Positions 41,072 to 50,529 are shown, counted from the stretch's first letter. The stretch: 64,000 nucleotides of DNA from Yponomeuta sedellus (GCA_934045075.1 OW203727.1:21170811-21234810); one strand, 5' to 3'. Made by a program: numbers and translations. The notes: a model not told the origin generated them from the sequence alone.

Positions 41072-41217
41072 CATTGTAGACTTTTAGTCCGGATTTACTT
41101 ACGGGTGTTGTTATATCGGAAAAGTCCGACCAGGTTTCGCTCCGATTCGCAGAGCTTAATCATGGTGAGCAGAGACAACAACACCCGTAAGTAAATCCGG
41201 ACTAAAAGTCTACAATG
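41072..41217. mobile_element. Family L element with perfect 41-bp inverted termini
   Basis: 41072-41112 (starts CATTGTAGACTTTTAGTCCG) is the exact reverse complement of 41177-41217. The 64-bp interior carries CCGACCAGGTTTCGCTCCGA and TTAATCATGGTGAGCAGAGAC. Non-coding. Confidence 0.85.
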
Positions 41218-41400
41218 AATAGCTTTGCTTAATAATTTAGTCACAAATGGCTTAGATGAAGAGCAACCCAAGTTCTAGCGGCCTTGTTTATAAATATTAT
41301 TTCACTAAAAACAATAGGTAAAACATAAATTTGCATCTGCAAAAAAAACAGCAATGACACAAACAAAAACAACAAACTAAGCGACCAAAGGCAAAGGAAT

Positions 41401-41783
41401 CGATCACAGTCCCGGCAGCCTGAGTGATCTAAAACAATCACGAAGGATCAGCAACACAGGGCGCGTTCAGTGCATGGATGGGTAAACCGTCTATGACTAA
41501 CGCTAGTGGCATTTTTTCGAGCGGTTCCGTGTTTCGTTAGGCAAGTTAAGCACTTGGTGCCGGCTGCCGTTAATAGATGGCAGTCGTTAAGCCAAGTCAG
41601 AGGCCGTAGCTTTTGACGGTAAGGCACGCCCCTGTCTTACAATCCTCCACCAATCCGGACCTGGCCCCCGTACTCCACTGAGTATGGCCTAAGCACCAAC
41701 CCGGACTTGGCCCTGGTGGTAGAGTATGGCTTAAGCTTAAAGACCCGTGCCCCAGCAGTAGGGACATACAAGGGTTGATATCG
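41401..41783 (+). mobile_element. 5S-SINE type B, near full length
   Basis: Type B head CCCGGCAGCCTGAGTGATCT, AGGATCAGCAACACAGGGCG and GCATGGATGGGTAAACCGTC (5S box C-like with one insertion). The 3' part contains a tandem duplication of the ACTTGGCCC...GAGTATGGC block (about 41648-41737), then CCAGCAGTAGGGACATACA and GTTGATATCG. Confidence 0.85.
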
Positions 41784-42129
41784 TTATATGTGGCCACAAA
41801 AGGTCTTCGTAGTCACCGTTGGCTCCGAATATTTGCCAGCCCAGCAACTGCTAAGCACCGGCAGCAAGCAATGCAACTAATGACCGAGCACTTTCGCGCG
41901 GGAAACGCCTGAAAATGGCGCGGAATAAGTGCAAAATGGCGCGGAATGCTGAAAATTACCGGAATACCGCGGGAAATCCTGCCGGTACAGAGGTGAGCGA
42001 GTCGCTTGAATTCGATCGAGGTGATGTTATTATTTTTGTTGAGATGGCAGGGCCTCCTTCGGAGTTAGTTGGAGTTGAGATTTTCTTACTTGAGCTAATA
42101 ATTAGTATTATTTTACCTACATTTATTAT
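41784..42129. other. No supported gene
   Basis: An 89-codon frame at 41915-42184 runs into the RTE fragment. A short repeat AAAATGGCGCGGAA occurs twice near 41912-41945. Confidence 0.4.
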
Positions 42130-42348
42130 TCTTCTTCTTCAGACTATATTATATAGTCCACTGCTGGACATAGCCCTCCCCTAATGAGCGCCATAGCGCT
42201 CTGTCTTCAGCTTGCCGCATTCAGCATCTGCTTGCAGTTTTGAGGCCGTCCTACACTACGTTTGCCGAGACGTGGTCTTCAATCAAGAACATGCTTACTC
42301 CAACGGTTGTCGGTTCTTCGCGAGATATGGCCAGCCCACTGCCACTTC
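42130..42348 (-). pseudogene. RTE reverse transcriptase C-terminal fragment
   Basis: The reversed 3' end (CTTCTTCAGACTATATTATA ... CACTGCTGGACATAGCCC) is followed by the antisense of the C-terminal coding region (CGTCCTACACTACGTTTGCC; GCGAGATATGGCCAGCCCAC = VGWPYLA antisense). Frameshifted and 5'-truncated. Confidence 0.82.
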
Positions 42349-42384
42349 AGTTTATTCAAAACCTTGAATCTTGAACCTTAAAAA

Positions 42385-42472
42385 AAATTGTTCAATTTTC
42401 CATTTCACTCCAGACGCCATTTTTGTAACCACAAAAATGGCGTCTGGAGTGAAATGGAAAATTGAACAATTT
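42385..42472. repeat. Perfect 42-bp hairpin with 4-nt loop
   Basis: 42385-42426 (AAATTGTTCAATTTTCCATT...) is the exact reverse complement of 42431-42472 around AACC. Non-coding; the frame across it simply reads through both arms. Confidence 0.92.
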
Positions 42473-42589
42473 ATTTTTTTCAATTATTATGAAAGTGTCA
42501 TGAAACAGGTAACAGGAAATTACATAAAAATAACATGTTCCGTGGCAAGCTTATTTCTTCAAACAGTAAAGACGGTCTAAAGGTTCACT

Positions 42590-42695
42590 AAATAAACTAA
42601 CTACATTGGCATCCAATTGTACTATGTTTTTATATAATTTCTGTTACTGTAGTTTCTGTGTACAATAAATAATATTCTATCTATCTATCTACATA
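42590..42695 (+). mobile_element. LINE-M 3' tail
   Basis: CATCCAATTGTACTATG, TTTCTGTGTACAATAAATAA and (TATC)n. Confidence 0.65.
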
Positions 42696-43137
42696 AATTG
42701 CTAAAATTCTAAATAATAATCTTTCACACAGCAAAGAATAAAATACATATAGTAGCTATTTAAATAAAAATACATAGCACAATAAATGATAAATAAATAT
42801 ATACGTCAGTGTTAATAAAAAGTTAACAATATACGTCCATGTACCTACTCTGAAAAAACGCTCTTTTTTGTTCGACAGTTTTTGTTAAAAGTCTTTTCCT
42901 TTGACGGGCGCGGTTCCCTCCTTGTTGGAGCAGCATTATTACTAAATGCAATCTCTTCCGGTAGAGAGGCGTAAAATTAATAAATCCGTTATTACACAGT
43001 ATGCCCAGGCAAGGTTTTTCTGTCCGCGACAAGCTTGGATTTATTGCTAGTGAAGGGCGGGGTAGGCGCGGTGGTATGTAGCCGTCTCATTGTTCTGCGA
43101 TTATGTAAGCTCTGCCTTATTTTTATTACTAGCTGGT
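42696..43137. other. No recognisable feature
   Basis: A 69-codon minus frame at 42823-43032 has no motif. Confidence 0.45.
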
Positions 43138-43262
43138 GTCCGCGACTTCGTCTGCACAGGATTAGTATTTCGGGTAGCTTATATTAGCGTGGCGTAGAAA
43201 AGGTTTTGGCAGCACAATTTTGGCAGCGCACGCCAGAATAGCTCGCAGATGTTAAATAAATA

Positions 43263-43511
43263 AATAATAATAAATAAATATTCATGGACATATTACACAG
43301 ATCTCGTTAGCCCTAAACTAAGTACAACTAAATGACTTGTGTTATAGGTGCTAACTCGACGATAGATTTAATAATATAAATACATAGATAACATCCAAGA
43401 CCCGAGACAAACTAGAAAAGTTCGTTTCCTAGTATGACCCGGCCAGGGATCAAACCCAAGACCTTTGGTATTACAGTCAGCGTGCCAAACTGCTGCGGCC
43501 TCGGTGGCCGT
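43263..43511 (-). mobile_element. tSINE-2, near full length, with local inversion in head
   Basis: Body as in 16951-17196 (GTTAGCCCTAAACTAAGTAC; GTTCGTTTCCTAGTATGACC). At the tRNA 5' end the expected CCACCGAGGCCG reads CGGCCTCGGTGG, its exact reverse complement: a 12-bp micro-inversion. Confidence 0.8.
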
Positions 43512-43730
43512 CAGATTTTAGATTTTTGTTACATTTTTAGCGTAGATTTATTGACCGTGTTAGATTTTTCCTACTCACTTGACACTTACTGCCGTACCTT
43601 TGGTATTACAGTCAGCGTGCCAAACTGCTGCGGCCTCGGTGGCCGTCAGATTTTAGATTTTTGTTAGATTTTTAGCGTAGATTTATTGACCGTGTTAGAT
43701 TTTTCCTACTCACTTGACACTTACTGCCGT
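43461..43730. repeat. 135-bp tandem duplication
   Basis: 43461-43595 and 43596-43730 start with ACCTTTGGTATTACAGTCAG and end with TTACTGCCGT. They differ at very few positions (ACATTTTTAG versus AGATTTTTAG). The unit joins tSINE-2 head to Hel-B sequence, so it arose after the SINE insertion. Confidence 0.92.
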
Positions 43731-43972
43731 ATTTTGGACAATTCACATAAATCGTAGCCTATGTGTTATTCTGATGTATAAGCTGTATAATTGTAAAATT
43801 TCATTGAAATACGTTCACCAGTTTTTACGTGAAAGAGTAACAAACATTCATACAATATATATTTTTTTCCTTTACAATATTGGTAGGATAAAGATGAATA
43901 AGCTAATGAGTAGGAATATTATTTAACAATACGAGTAATACGTTATTCTATTCTCGCCCGAAGCCTACACTA

Positions 43973-44020
43973 AGCGCTCATGGCTTTATCAAACCGATTG
44001 ATTGGATTCAATCACTTGAG
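43973..44020 (+). mobile_element. 5S-SINE head scrap
   Basis: GCGCTCATGGCTTTATCAAA, CCGATTGATTGGATTCAATC, ACTTGAG: the 5' ~48 bp, stopping exactly before the 5S-like segment and joined to a Hel-A end. Confidence 0.7.
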
Positions 44021-44237
44021 GTTAGGCGGTACGACGTTCGCTGGGTCAGGTAATCTACAGTATAAAAATGAATCGCTGAATGTGCTGGTAAGTGCAAATC
44101 TCGAGAGCAGCTGAACGAATTTCCCTGATTCTTTTTTTACAATATTTCGAAGTACGAGGATGGTTCTTACGGAGAGAAAAATAAAAAAATTAAAGAATCA
44201 ACTGTTAGGCAGTACGAATTTCGCTGGGTCAGCTGGT
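44021..44237 (+). mobile_element. Two adjacent Hel-A copies, first only a 3' end
   Basis: 44021-44051 is a 3' end (GGCGGTACGACGTTCGCTGG, GTCAGGT). 44054-44237 is a full copy (TCTACAGTATAAAAATGAAT ... TTCGCTGGGTCAGCTGGT, CTAGT changed to CTGGT). Confidence 0.55.
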
Positions 44238-44516
44238 AGAAAATATTTTTTTAAGCTCTTGATTTTGAATATAAGTACTTAATAGCCGCCCAGCTACGTA
44301 CCACCCCGCAGCCGCAATGGTGATAATATTACCTACCAACTTGACGGCTCCCGCACAATATGCGTGTGAACTGTTCTGACATTTATAAAGGCAGGCTTGG
44401 CCGAGCGTGCGGGTTTGCTTCTTTTATTATTTTTGAACGTATCCTGAAAATCAGAAGTGGGAATTTGGCCGATGAATTATTTTTTGTTCGAATAAAGTTT
44501 TAACGGTTTCACCGAC

Positions 44517-44872
44517 TTCAACCCTGTTTAACCCCACTGCTAGGGCACGGATCTCTTCCTGCATCGCAGGAAGGTTAGGCCACACTCCACCACGGGGGCC
44601 AAGTCGGGTTGGTGGAGGTTTGTAAGACAGTGGCGGGCCTTACTGTCAGAAGTTATCAAGCCGCCCGTAAGGCCTCTGACGTGGCTTAACGACTGCCATT
44701 ACATGACAGCTGGCATCAACGGCTTAACGTGCCTTGCGAAGCGCTCGGAAAGATGCCACTAGCGGTAGTTACGGGACGGTCACCCATCCTGCACCTAACC
44801 GCGTCTGTTGTTGCTTAACTCGAGTGATTGATTCCAATCACTCGGTACGACTAGGCCACGAGCGTTTCACTG
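44517..44872 (-). mobile_element. 5S-SINE type A, full length, 15-bp TSD
   Basis: The minus strand has head GAAACGCTCGTGGCCTAGTC, AGTTAAGCAACAACAGACG, GGATGGGTGACCG, then the complete middle and tail to GGGTTGAAG. TSD AACGGTTTCACCGAC at 44502-44516 and 44873-44887 is perfect. Confidence 0.93.
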
Positions 44873-44929
44873 AACGGTTTCACCGACAATCGGCAATAAC
44901 TAGACGTAGGCGCTAATGAAAGAGCGGTG

Positions 44930-45250
44930 GTAGCGGAGCGGTGCAACGCCTGCCTCTCGATCGGAGGGTCGTGGATTTGAATTCGGGCATGTACCAATGA
45001 CTGTTTTCTAAGCTGTGTACATTTGTGAAGTTATAGTAACAATATCACCCGCTAACTGTGAAGAAAAACATCTTGAGGATACCTGAGCGGTGGTAGCCTA
45101 GTGAATAAAACAATCGACTCGAAAGCGAGAGACCCAGGTTGAATTCCCATTGAAGGCATGTACCAAAGACTTTGTTTTGTAAGTAATGTACATTTATGAA
45201 GATATAAGACCACTCGCTATCATTTAGGAAAACATCGTGTGGAAACCTGA
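44930..45250 (+). mobile_element. Two tSINE-4 heads in tandem
   Basis: Copy 1, 44930-45068: GCGGTGGTAGCGGAGCGGTG, a box B-like GGATTTGAATTC, GGCATGTACCAATGACTG. Copy 2, 45086-45250: AGCGGTGGTAGCCTAGTGAA, CGAAAGCGAGAGACCCAGG, GGCATGTACCAAAGACTTTG, ending GGAAAACATCGTGTGGAAAC. Both stop before the tSINE-4 3' body. Confidence 0.7.
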
Positions 45251-45416
45251 ATGTCTGAAGTTTTAGCTCCACTTAATACCTCAGTACTATTTTTTCTCCC
45301 TGAGAGAAGGCCTGTGCCCTGCATTGCATCGTTTTTTGGCTACATAAAAACAGTTACATGGAATAATTGGCAGCATTATCCTAATAGTATTTTTAATAGT
45401 AGTTTTTCCAGATAAC

Positions 45417-45588
45417 ATTCTTCTTTTTCAGGCTATGGTAGTCCACTGCTGGACAAAACCCTCTCCCAATGAGCGCCATGAAACCACCCTGTCTTCAGCT
45501 TGCCGCATCCAGCATCTGTCGGCAGTTTTTCGAAGATCGTCATCCCACCTAGTTGGAGGGCGTCCTACACTACGTTTGCCGAGTCGCG
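45417..45588 (-). pseudogene. RTE C-terminal fragment, 6-bp TSD
   Basis: Reversed (TTCTTC)n CAGGCTATGGTAGTCCACTG ... GGAGGGCGTCCTACACTACG. Flanked by GATAAC (45411-45416, 45589-45594). On the minus strand it still encodes GKRSVGRPPTRWDDDLRK-like residues. Confidence 0.83.
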
Positions 45589-45751
45589 GATAACTTATCA
45601 ATAGACAATTGGTGAAACACAAGAGAAACTGCTAGTTCCGTGTAAAAAAATGTATGGTTAGTGCAAGTTTGAACCAAGGCCGATTTGCACCACTGATTAA
45701 ATGTCACTTAAAACGCCATTTAAATAGCGTTTAATATATGAAATTACTAAA

Positions 45752-45860
45752 CTTGCAAGCCTTCCGGACTTGGCCCCCGTGGTGGAGTATGGCGTATACC
45801 TTCCTCAGGGAAGAGACCCGTGCCTTTCGGTGATGACATACTGGGTTGATGATGATGATG
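45752..45860 (+). mobile_element. 5S-SINE tail (type B-like) with imperfect TSD
   Basis: CCTTCCGGACTTGGCCCCCG ... TTCCTCAGGGAAGAGACCCG ... ACTGGGTTGATGATGATGATG. Flanked by TGAAATT(A/T)CTAAA (45739-45751 and 45861-45873). Provides a spurious start for the RTE frame downstream. Confidence 0.78.
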
Positions 45861-45929
45861 TGAAATTTCTAAAAAATATTCAGTTAGACATAAAGAGTAT
45901 TATAATTATTAATTTAAGATATGAGGACA

Positions 45930-46567
45930 TTGATCCGGGACCGGTCGTGGTACATGGTCACATTCTCGAAATCGTTTCTGAATACACTTACCTCGGGCAG
46001 ATTTTGCAGCTCGGGAATAACAATTTCGAGAAGGAGATCCAGCTGGGCTGGGCAGCGTTTGGGAAACTACGCCGAGTCTTCTCGTCATCCATACCGCAAT
46101 GTTTGAAAACGAAAGTTTTCAATCAGTGCGTCCTACCTGTGATGACCTACAGAGCCGACACATGGACACTCTCGAAAGGGCTGGTCCACCAGTTCAAAGT
46201 CGCTCAGCGAGCTATGGAGAGAGCTATGCTCGGAGTTTCTCTGAAGGATAGGATTCGTAACAAATGCATCCGACAGAGAACCAAAGTTATCGACATAGCT
46301 CAGAGAATCAGCAAGCTAAAGTGGCAGTGGGCTGGCCATATCTCGCGAAGAACCGACCACCGTTGGAGTATACGTATTCTTGAGTGGAGAGCGCGACTAG
46401 GCAAACGTAGTGTAGGACGCCTTCCAACCAGGTGGGATGACGATCTGCGAAAAACTGCCGGCAGATGCTGGCTGCAGCAAGCTGAAGACAGGGCGCTATG
46501 GCGCTCATTAGGGGAGGGCTATGTTTAGCAGTGGACTACATAATATAGCCTGAAGAAGAAGAAGAAG
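45930..46567 (+). pseudogene. RTE-clade LINE fragment: reverse transcriptase C-terminal region
   Basis: Longest meaningful frame in the window (an open frame 45770-46528, of which only the part from about 45930 is RTE). Motifs, counted in that 252-residue frame: EYTYLGQI (71-78), VLPVMTY (121-127), LKWQWAGH (183-190), GKRSVGRLPTRWDDDLRK (211-228), WRSLGEGYV (244-252). These belong to the region after the polymerase core in RTE endonuclease-reverse transcriptases; the endonuclease and catalytic YADD regions are absent. The 3' UTR GTTTAGCAGTGGACTACATA ends in (GAA)n. TSD ATGAGGACA at 45921-45929 and 46568-46576 shows a 5'-truncated insertion of 638 bp. No internal stop, hence fairly recent, but it cannot encode an active enzyme. 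Confidence 0.9.
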
Positions 46568-46716
46568 ATGAGGACACAGACCACGTGACAATCTAGTTAT
46601 AGTTTTTGGAGGTTCAGAAACTACCCTGTATCTTTATTACGTAAACCTGAATAAATATATATATGTGTATGAATGTTTGTGTCAGTACGTAAATGTTATG
46701 TTATGTTATAGTACAT

Positions 46717-46833
46717 TATGATATAAGTGCGGTAAGTTGAAAATTACAGCCGAGGCGATATTACTAGCCCGAGCCATCGGCGAGGGCTATAAGGAAGCAG
46801 AGGCTGTAATTTTCAAAGCGCACGTATGTCATA
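46717..46833. mobile_element. MITE-like inverted repeat element
   Basis: The ends TATGATATAAGTGCGGTAAG and CGCACGTATGTCATA are imperfect inverted repeats. GAAAATTACAGCC and GGCTGTAATTTTC are perfect, and the centre TAGCCCGAGCC/GGCGAGGGCTA is also self-complementary. About 117 bp, non-coding. Confidence 0.6.
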
Positions 46834-47419
46834 CGACGTTTTATAACATATTTACGAGGAAATTAATAAAACTCTGACTTTGTTATCATCACTACTTGAC
46901 GACATTTTCAAATAAAAACAATACATCGAAAAGAAAAAGCGCGCGGATTTATTTTTACTTGTCCACAAATAAGCGATGCGCGCGCATCAACTTTTTTTTT
47001 TTTAGGCAAAGTTACAAAAATAGCCAGTATTACTAATAAAGTAAATTAATATTTTTGTGTTTTTGTTACAGTTCAATGGTTGTAATTTATTATCAAAATT
47101 AATTTAATTAAAGAATTAAATGTTTATTTGTTATATTTTATTTCCCAAAGTTAATTTTATTCATAAAATATTGACCACTTTCTTGACATAAAACCTCTTT
47201 GCTAAGATTTTTAAAAGTATCGTTCATTTTTAGACGGAGTATCTTAAAACTTAATTAAAGAACAAACACGTGCCTTTTACATTACATTATCGCACAAGTA
47301 CGTAATGAGATACATTACGATATTGAAATTGGTGTAATTACAACCACTTTACGAGCAAATATGTTATAAAATATAATAAAAATAAGATTGCTTTAGAAAT
47401 TGTTACTAAGTGATCCATA
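46834..47419. other. AT-rich, no recognisable feature
   Basis: No frame or repeat supported; a T run lies near 46991. Confidence 0.5.
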
Positions 47420-47522
47420 ACTGCCGGAAGATGCGGCAAGCTGAAGACAGGGCGCTATGGCGCTCATTAAGGGAGGGCTATGTCCAGCAGGGGACTACAT
47501 AATATAGCCTGAAGAAGAAGAA
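47420..47522 (+). mobile_element. RTE 3'-end insertion (~100 bp)
   Basis: CTGCCGGAAGATGCGGCAAG, GACAGGGCGCTATGGCGCTC, GTCCAGCAGGGGACTACATA, (GAA)n. TSD not clear. Confidence 0.8.
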
Positions 47523-48060
47523 GTTACATAAACCACGTTTAAAAAAGTAGTGCAAGTCAGCCCAAGTATACCTATTATTCGAATTATTACACTTTCCATT
47601 GACAATTTAAAATAGGTCTGTTTAGATTAGTGTCAATGAAAATGTAGTCATTTTCGCTTCTCGATAAACTGCCGAAGCAACGATTCTGTTCACCCTTTGA
47701 TGTTCCTCGATACAAAAACCTGTGAACAGATACGAACGAAAAATACAATATTTTCCATGTACGAAGGAATCCTTTAGTGAGAAGAAAATGTTACGTGACG
47801 CGCATGACTGGTTTTGTTTAATTTAACATTGACATCGGCGATGTGATACTCTGCCATTTGACTGCAAGGGTGTGAGCGAGAGAAGACGGCCGCTGGAAGA
47901 GTGCGAGGGAGATAGATTATTATTAAGGGTTCTACTCTAGATAATTTCAGTGTTGAAGATTAGTGTGCCTCAATATATAAGCGGACTTTAGCGTGAACAA
48001 TTTTAGTTGAATTTTATTTAAGCCGTTTAAGATGGTCATGTGTCGAAAGAAAGAAAATAT
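47523..48060. other. No supported gene
   Basis: Unique-looking sequence with no frame above 60 codons; ends in DNA leading into LINE-N. Confidence 0.45.
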
Positions 48061-48730
48061 ATCGGGAGAATATGAGTGGAAAGTCCGGTAAGAGACGTCC
48101 TAGCCAGACATATTTTGACCAAATAGTCAAGGTATTATCTCTGGGCAAGATACAAAGTCCAACTGGGCTAGTCAAACCGAGCGATTGGAATCAAACACTT
48201 GAGTTAAACAAACCGTCCGAAATAAACGATTATTATTATAATCAACAGCAGGCGCGGTCAGGTGCAGGATGGGTGACCGTCCCGTGACTACCGCTACTGG
48301 CATTTTTTCCGAGAGTTTCCGTGCTTTGCAAGGCACGTTGGTAGTCGGTACCGGCTATCATTCAATGGCAGACGTTAAGCCATGTCAGAGGCCTTATGGG
48401 CGGCCTAATAACCTCTGACAGTAAGGCCCGCCACTGTCTTACAATCCTCCGTCAACCCGGACTTGGCCCCCGTGGGGGAACCTAACCTAACCTTCCTGTG
48501 ACGCAGTAAGTGACCCGTGCCCCAGCAGTCGGATGTTCCCACTTGTATGTACAAGGGTTGATATCGAAGATACAAAGTACCCAAAACCGGCGTTGCGTTA
48601 CTTGCAACGATTATTGAATGTTGATGAATCAAAAAAGATCTGTCAGAATCGTGGCAAGTGGCAGACACGGCCTCTGCCAACCTCTCCGGGATACAGGCGT
48701 GAGTTTATGTCATTTTGTGCTATATTAAGA
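48061..48730 (+). pseudogene. LINE-N C-terminal frame interrupted by a 5S-SINE
   Basis: The upstream half encodes MSGKSGKRRPSQTYFDQIVK and ends at KIQS (48158). The downstream half from 48579 encodes LLNVDESKKICQNRGKW, matching the NVDEAKVICQDR-type C terminus of other LINE-N copies, then stops near the GTGAGTTTATG tail. The 5S-SINE 48159-48566 lies between. LINE-N is a non-LTR retroelement; clade not assigned. Confidence 0.8.
48159..48566 (+). mobile_element. 5S-SINE type A, full length (408 bp), 12-bp TSD
   Basis: Head CCAACTGGGCTAGTCAAACC, 5S-like segment with an ~25-bp insertion inside it (ACCGTCCGAAATAAACGATT...), GGATGGGTGACCG, complete middle and tail to GGGTTGATATCG. TSD AAGATACAAAGT at 48147-48158 and 48567-48578, perfect. 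Confidence 0.92.
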
Positions 48731-48782
48731 CAATGGAAAGTCCGCCAAACTGCTGTCAATGTCTTATTATCTATTATTATTG

Positions 48783-48905
48783 TCTTTTAAGGTTGTCTGG
48801 AAGAGATCACTTTTAGTGATAAGGCCGCCGTCTGTACTCCAAGGTTAAGAAATATCTGTGTAATTTCATTTTTTATGTACAATAAAGTGTTCTCTATCTA
48901 TCTTA
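48783..48905 (+). mobile_element. LINE-M 3' tail
   Basis: GGTTGTCTGGAAGAGATCAC, GATAAGGCCGCCGTCTGTAC, TACAATAAAGTGTTCTCTAT, (CTAT)n. Confidence 0.75.
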
Positions 48906-49006
48906 TTATCTATTCTGAGTAACCTGAGTATTTGACGTGATCACATATATTTTTGCACTTGAAATGGCCAATCAGCTGGATTACGGTTAGCAGAAAGAAA
49001 ATAAAT

Positions 49007-49374
49007 CATCATCGACCCATTATGTCTCCACCGAAGGGCACGGGTCTTTCCCCTAAGGAAAGTATAAGCCATACTCTACCTCGGGGGCCAAGTCCGGATT
49101 GGCGGAGGCTTGCAAGACTAGTAGCTGGTCTTACTGTCACAAGTTTTCAAGCCGCCCTAAGGCCCTTGACTTGGGTTAACGACTGCCATTTATCGACGGC
49201 AGTCGGCACCAATTGCTTAACGTGCCTTGCGAAGCACGGAATCGCTCGGAAAAATGCCCCCTAGCTTTAGTCATAGACGGTCACCCATCCATGCACTGAA
49301 CGTGCCTAAGTTGTTCAACCATCGTGATTGTTTAAGATCACTCAGGCAGCCGGGGATAGGAGCGATTCCCTCCA
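49007..49374 (-). mobile_element. 5S-SINE type B, full length (368 bp), 9-bp TSD
   Basis: The minus strand starts GGAGGGAATCGCTCCTATCC, CGGCTGCCTGAGTGATCTTA, then the 5S-like GTTCAGTGCATGGATGGGTG, middle GGCACGTTAAGCAATTGGTG, and 3' GGACTTGGCCCCCGAGGTAG ... GGTCGATGATG. TSD AAAATAAAT at 48998-49006 and 49375-49383. Confidence 0.88.
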
Positions 49375-49383
49375 AAAATAAAT

Positions 49384-49706
49384 GGTAAGATAGAAATATA
49401 ATTTTACCGCCAGGGAGTAGGGTCCTAGTCACAGGGTGTGTGAATACAGTCGTAATACACGCATGAACGCCCAATATCTTTTTGTCAGAGAGATGTGTAA
49501 TCGAACGGACGACGCGAAATTTAAACAAAATGGTACACACGATATAAAATTTTCTGACGCGGTGACAGATAATATCTTACTCTTTTGTGGCGACGTTTCC
49601 TTCTGAATGGTTCAGTGCCTCAGGAAATTATCAGTGGAATTAAAGATTAATTCAATCTATGAATGATGTTACAATCAACAGAACGGAACAAAGATATAAA
49701 TACAGA
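49384..49706. other. No recognisable feature (duplicated at 52133-52456)
   Basis: Sequence between the 5S-SINE and tSINE-4 inside the duplicated unit; an 89-codon minus frame overlaps the SINE and is not a gene. Confidence 0.45.
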
Positions 49707-50045
49707 CCTTTGCATCTACGTATTGAGATGATTTATACAGCGTCCAGTACTCACTCAACTCACACTAGATGGGTGAAGAGACCACTCGGATGCTGCAGTG
49801 CGTAGGACATTGTTTTTAGATGGTGTAGGCTTGCCCAGCGCCTATACCATTCTGACAGCTTATTCGGCCTCGCCTACAGGAAAGACTAGTCTAGACGTGT
49901 GGAACCAACCAACTCGCGGGTTTCCTCACGATTTTTTCTTTTACCGCTAGCTTAAAAGGTGCTGATATTGCAACTTCAGTTTGAAAATGTACATAACTTT
50001 GAAATTAAACAAAATCATTGGTACATACTCGCACTAGGTCTTGGG
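49707..50045 (-). mobile_element. tSINE-4 (second copy at 52457-52795)
   Basis: Reversed: TTTGCATCTACGTATTGAGA, ACTAGATGGGTGAAGAGACC, GCGCCTATACCATTCTGACA, AAGACTAGTCTAGACGTGTG, GGTTTCCTCACGA and ATCATTGGTACATACTCGCA. The tRNA-like head is eroded. Confidence 0.82.
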
Positions 50046-50529
50046 CTTGCGTGAGAACGTTATAGTTTATTTGTATGGAGCGTTTTTGTACCACATGAGC
50101 AGACTTAATTTTCGACAAGTTATATTTTAAAATCTAATAGTAGCGTTAGGTGTTTATCGATGATTATTTATCTTTTAACATGGCTTTAAAAAAAACCCTT
50201 AAGTTCTCTATTTTTTCATTATTTACAATCCTGCGCTTTGTAACGCACCTGACCCCTTTTCACATCAAAGACTTTGATGGGATTTCGATTACAGCAAGTT
50301 ATTCTCGTCATGCAGTACAGTTTGATTCTAATTCCATTCGTGCTGTAATTTACTGCTACGCCTTGAATTGGATTGAATATTAGATCTCCCTAACTGATGT
50401 CTAACTGAGATTTATACCGACGCCATAATAGAGTAGCTGTTTGTCTTTGGAGCCAATGCCGCTGCTTCTTGACTGCATTATTCAGTGCACTGAAGTTAAT
50501 TTGGCAGTTAGCTGACTTCTATAGATCTA
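50046..50529. other. No supported gene (duplicated at 52796-53280)
   Basis: The 77-codon plus frame at 50150-50383 is broken in copy 2 by the 2-bp indel near 52970, arguing against coding function. Confidence 0.6.

Larger units (their letters stand above)
43138..43862 (-). mobile_element. Hel-B Helitron-like element with nested SINE and duplication
   Basis: The 3' end on the minus strand is GTCGCGGACACCAGCTAGT (43138-43156). The other end region 43735-43862 reads CATAGGCTACGATTTATG and GTTTGTTACTCTTTCACG on the minus strand. It was split by tSINE-2 (43263-43511), then part of SINE and element were tandemly duplicated. Confidence 0.55.

Noticed and set aside
43434..43667. Plus frame with a repeated FGITVSVPNCCGLGG peptide
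   Set aside because: The repetition is the 135-bp DNA duplication of antisense SINE/Helitron sequence.
45770..45929. N-terminal part of the 252-codon frame as RTE protein
   Set aside because: This stretch is a 5S-SINE tail plus flank; the RTE insertion begins after the ATGAGGACA target repeat at 45929.
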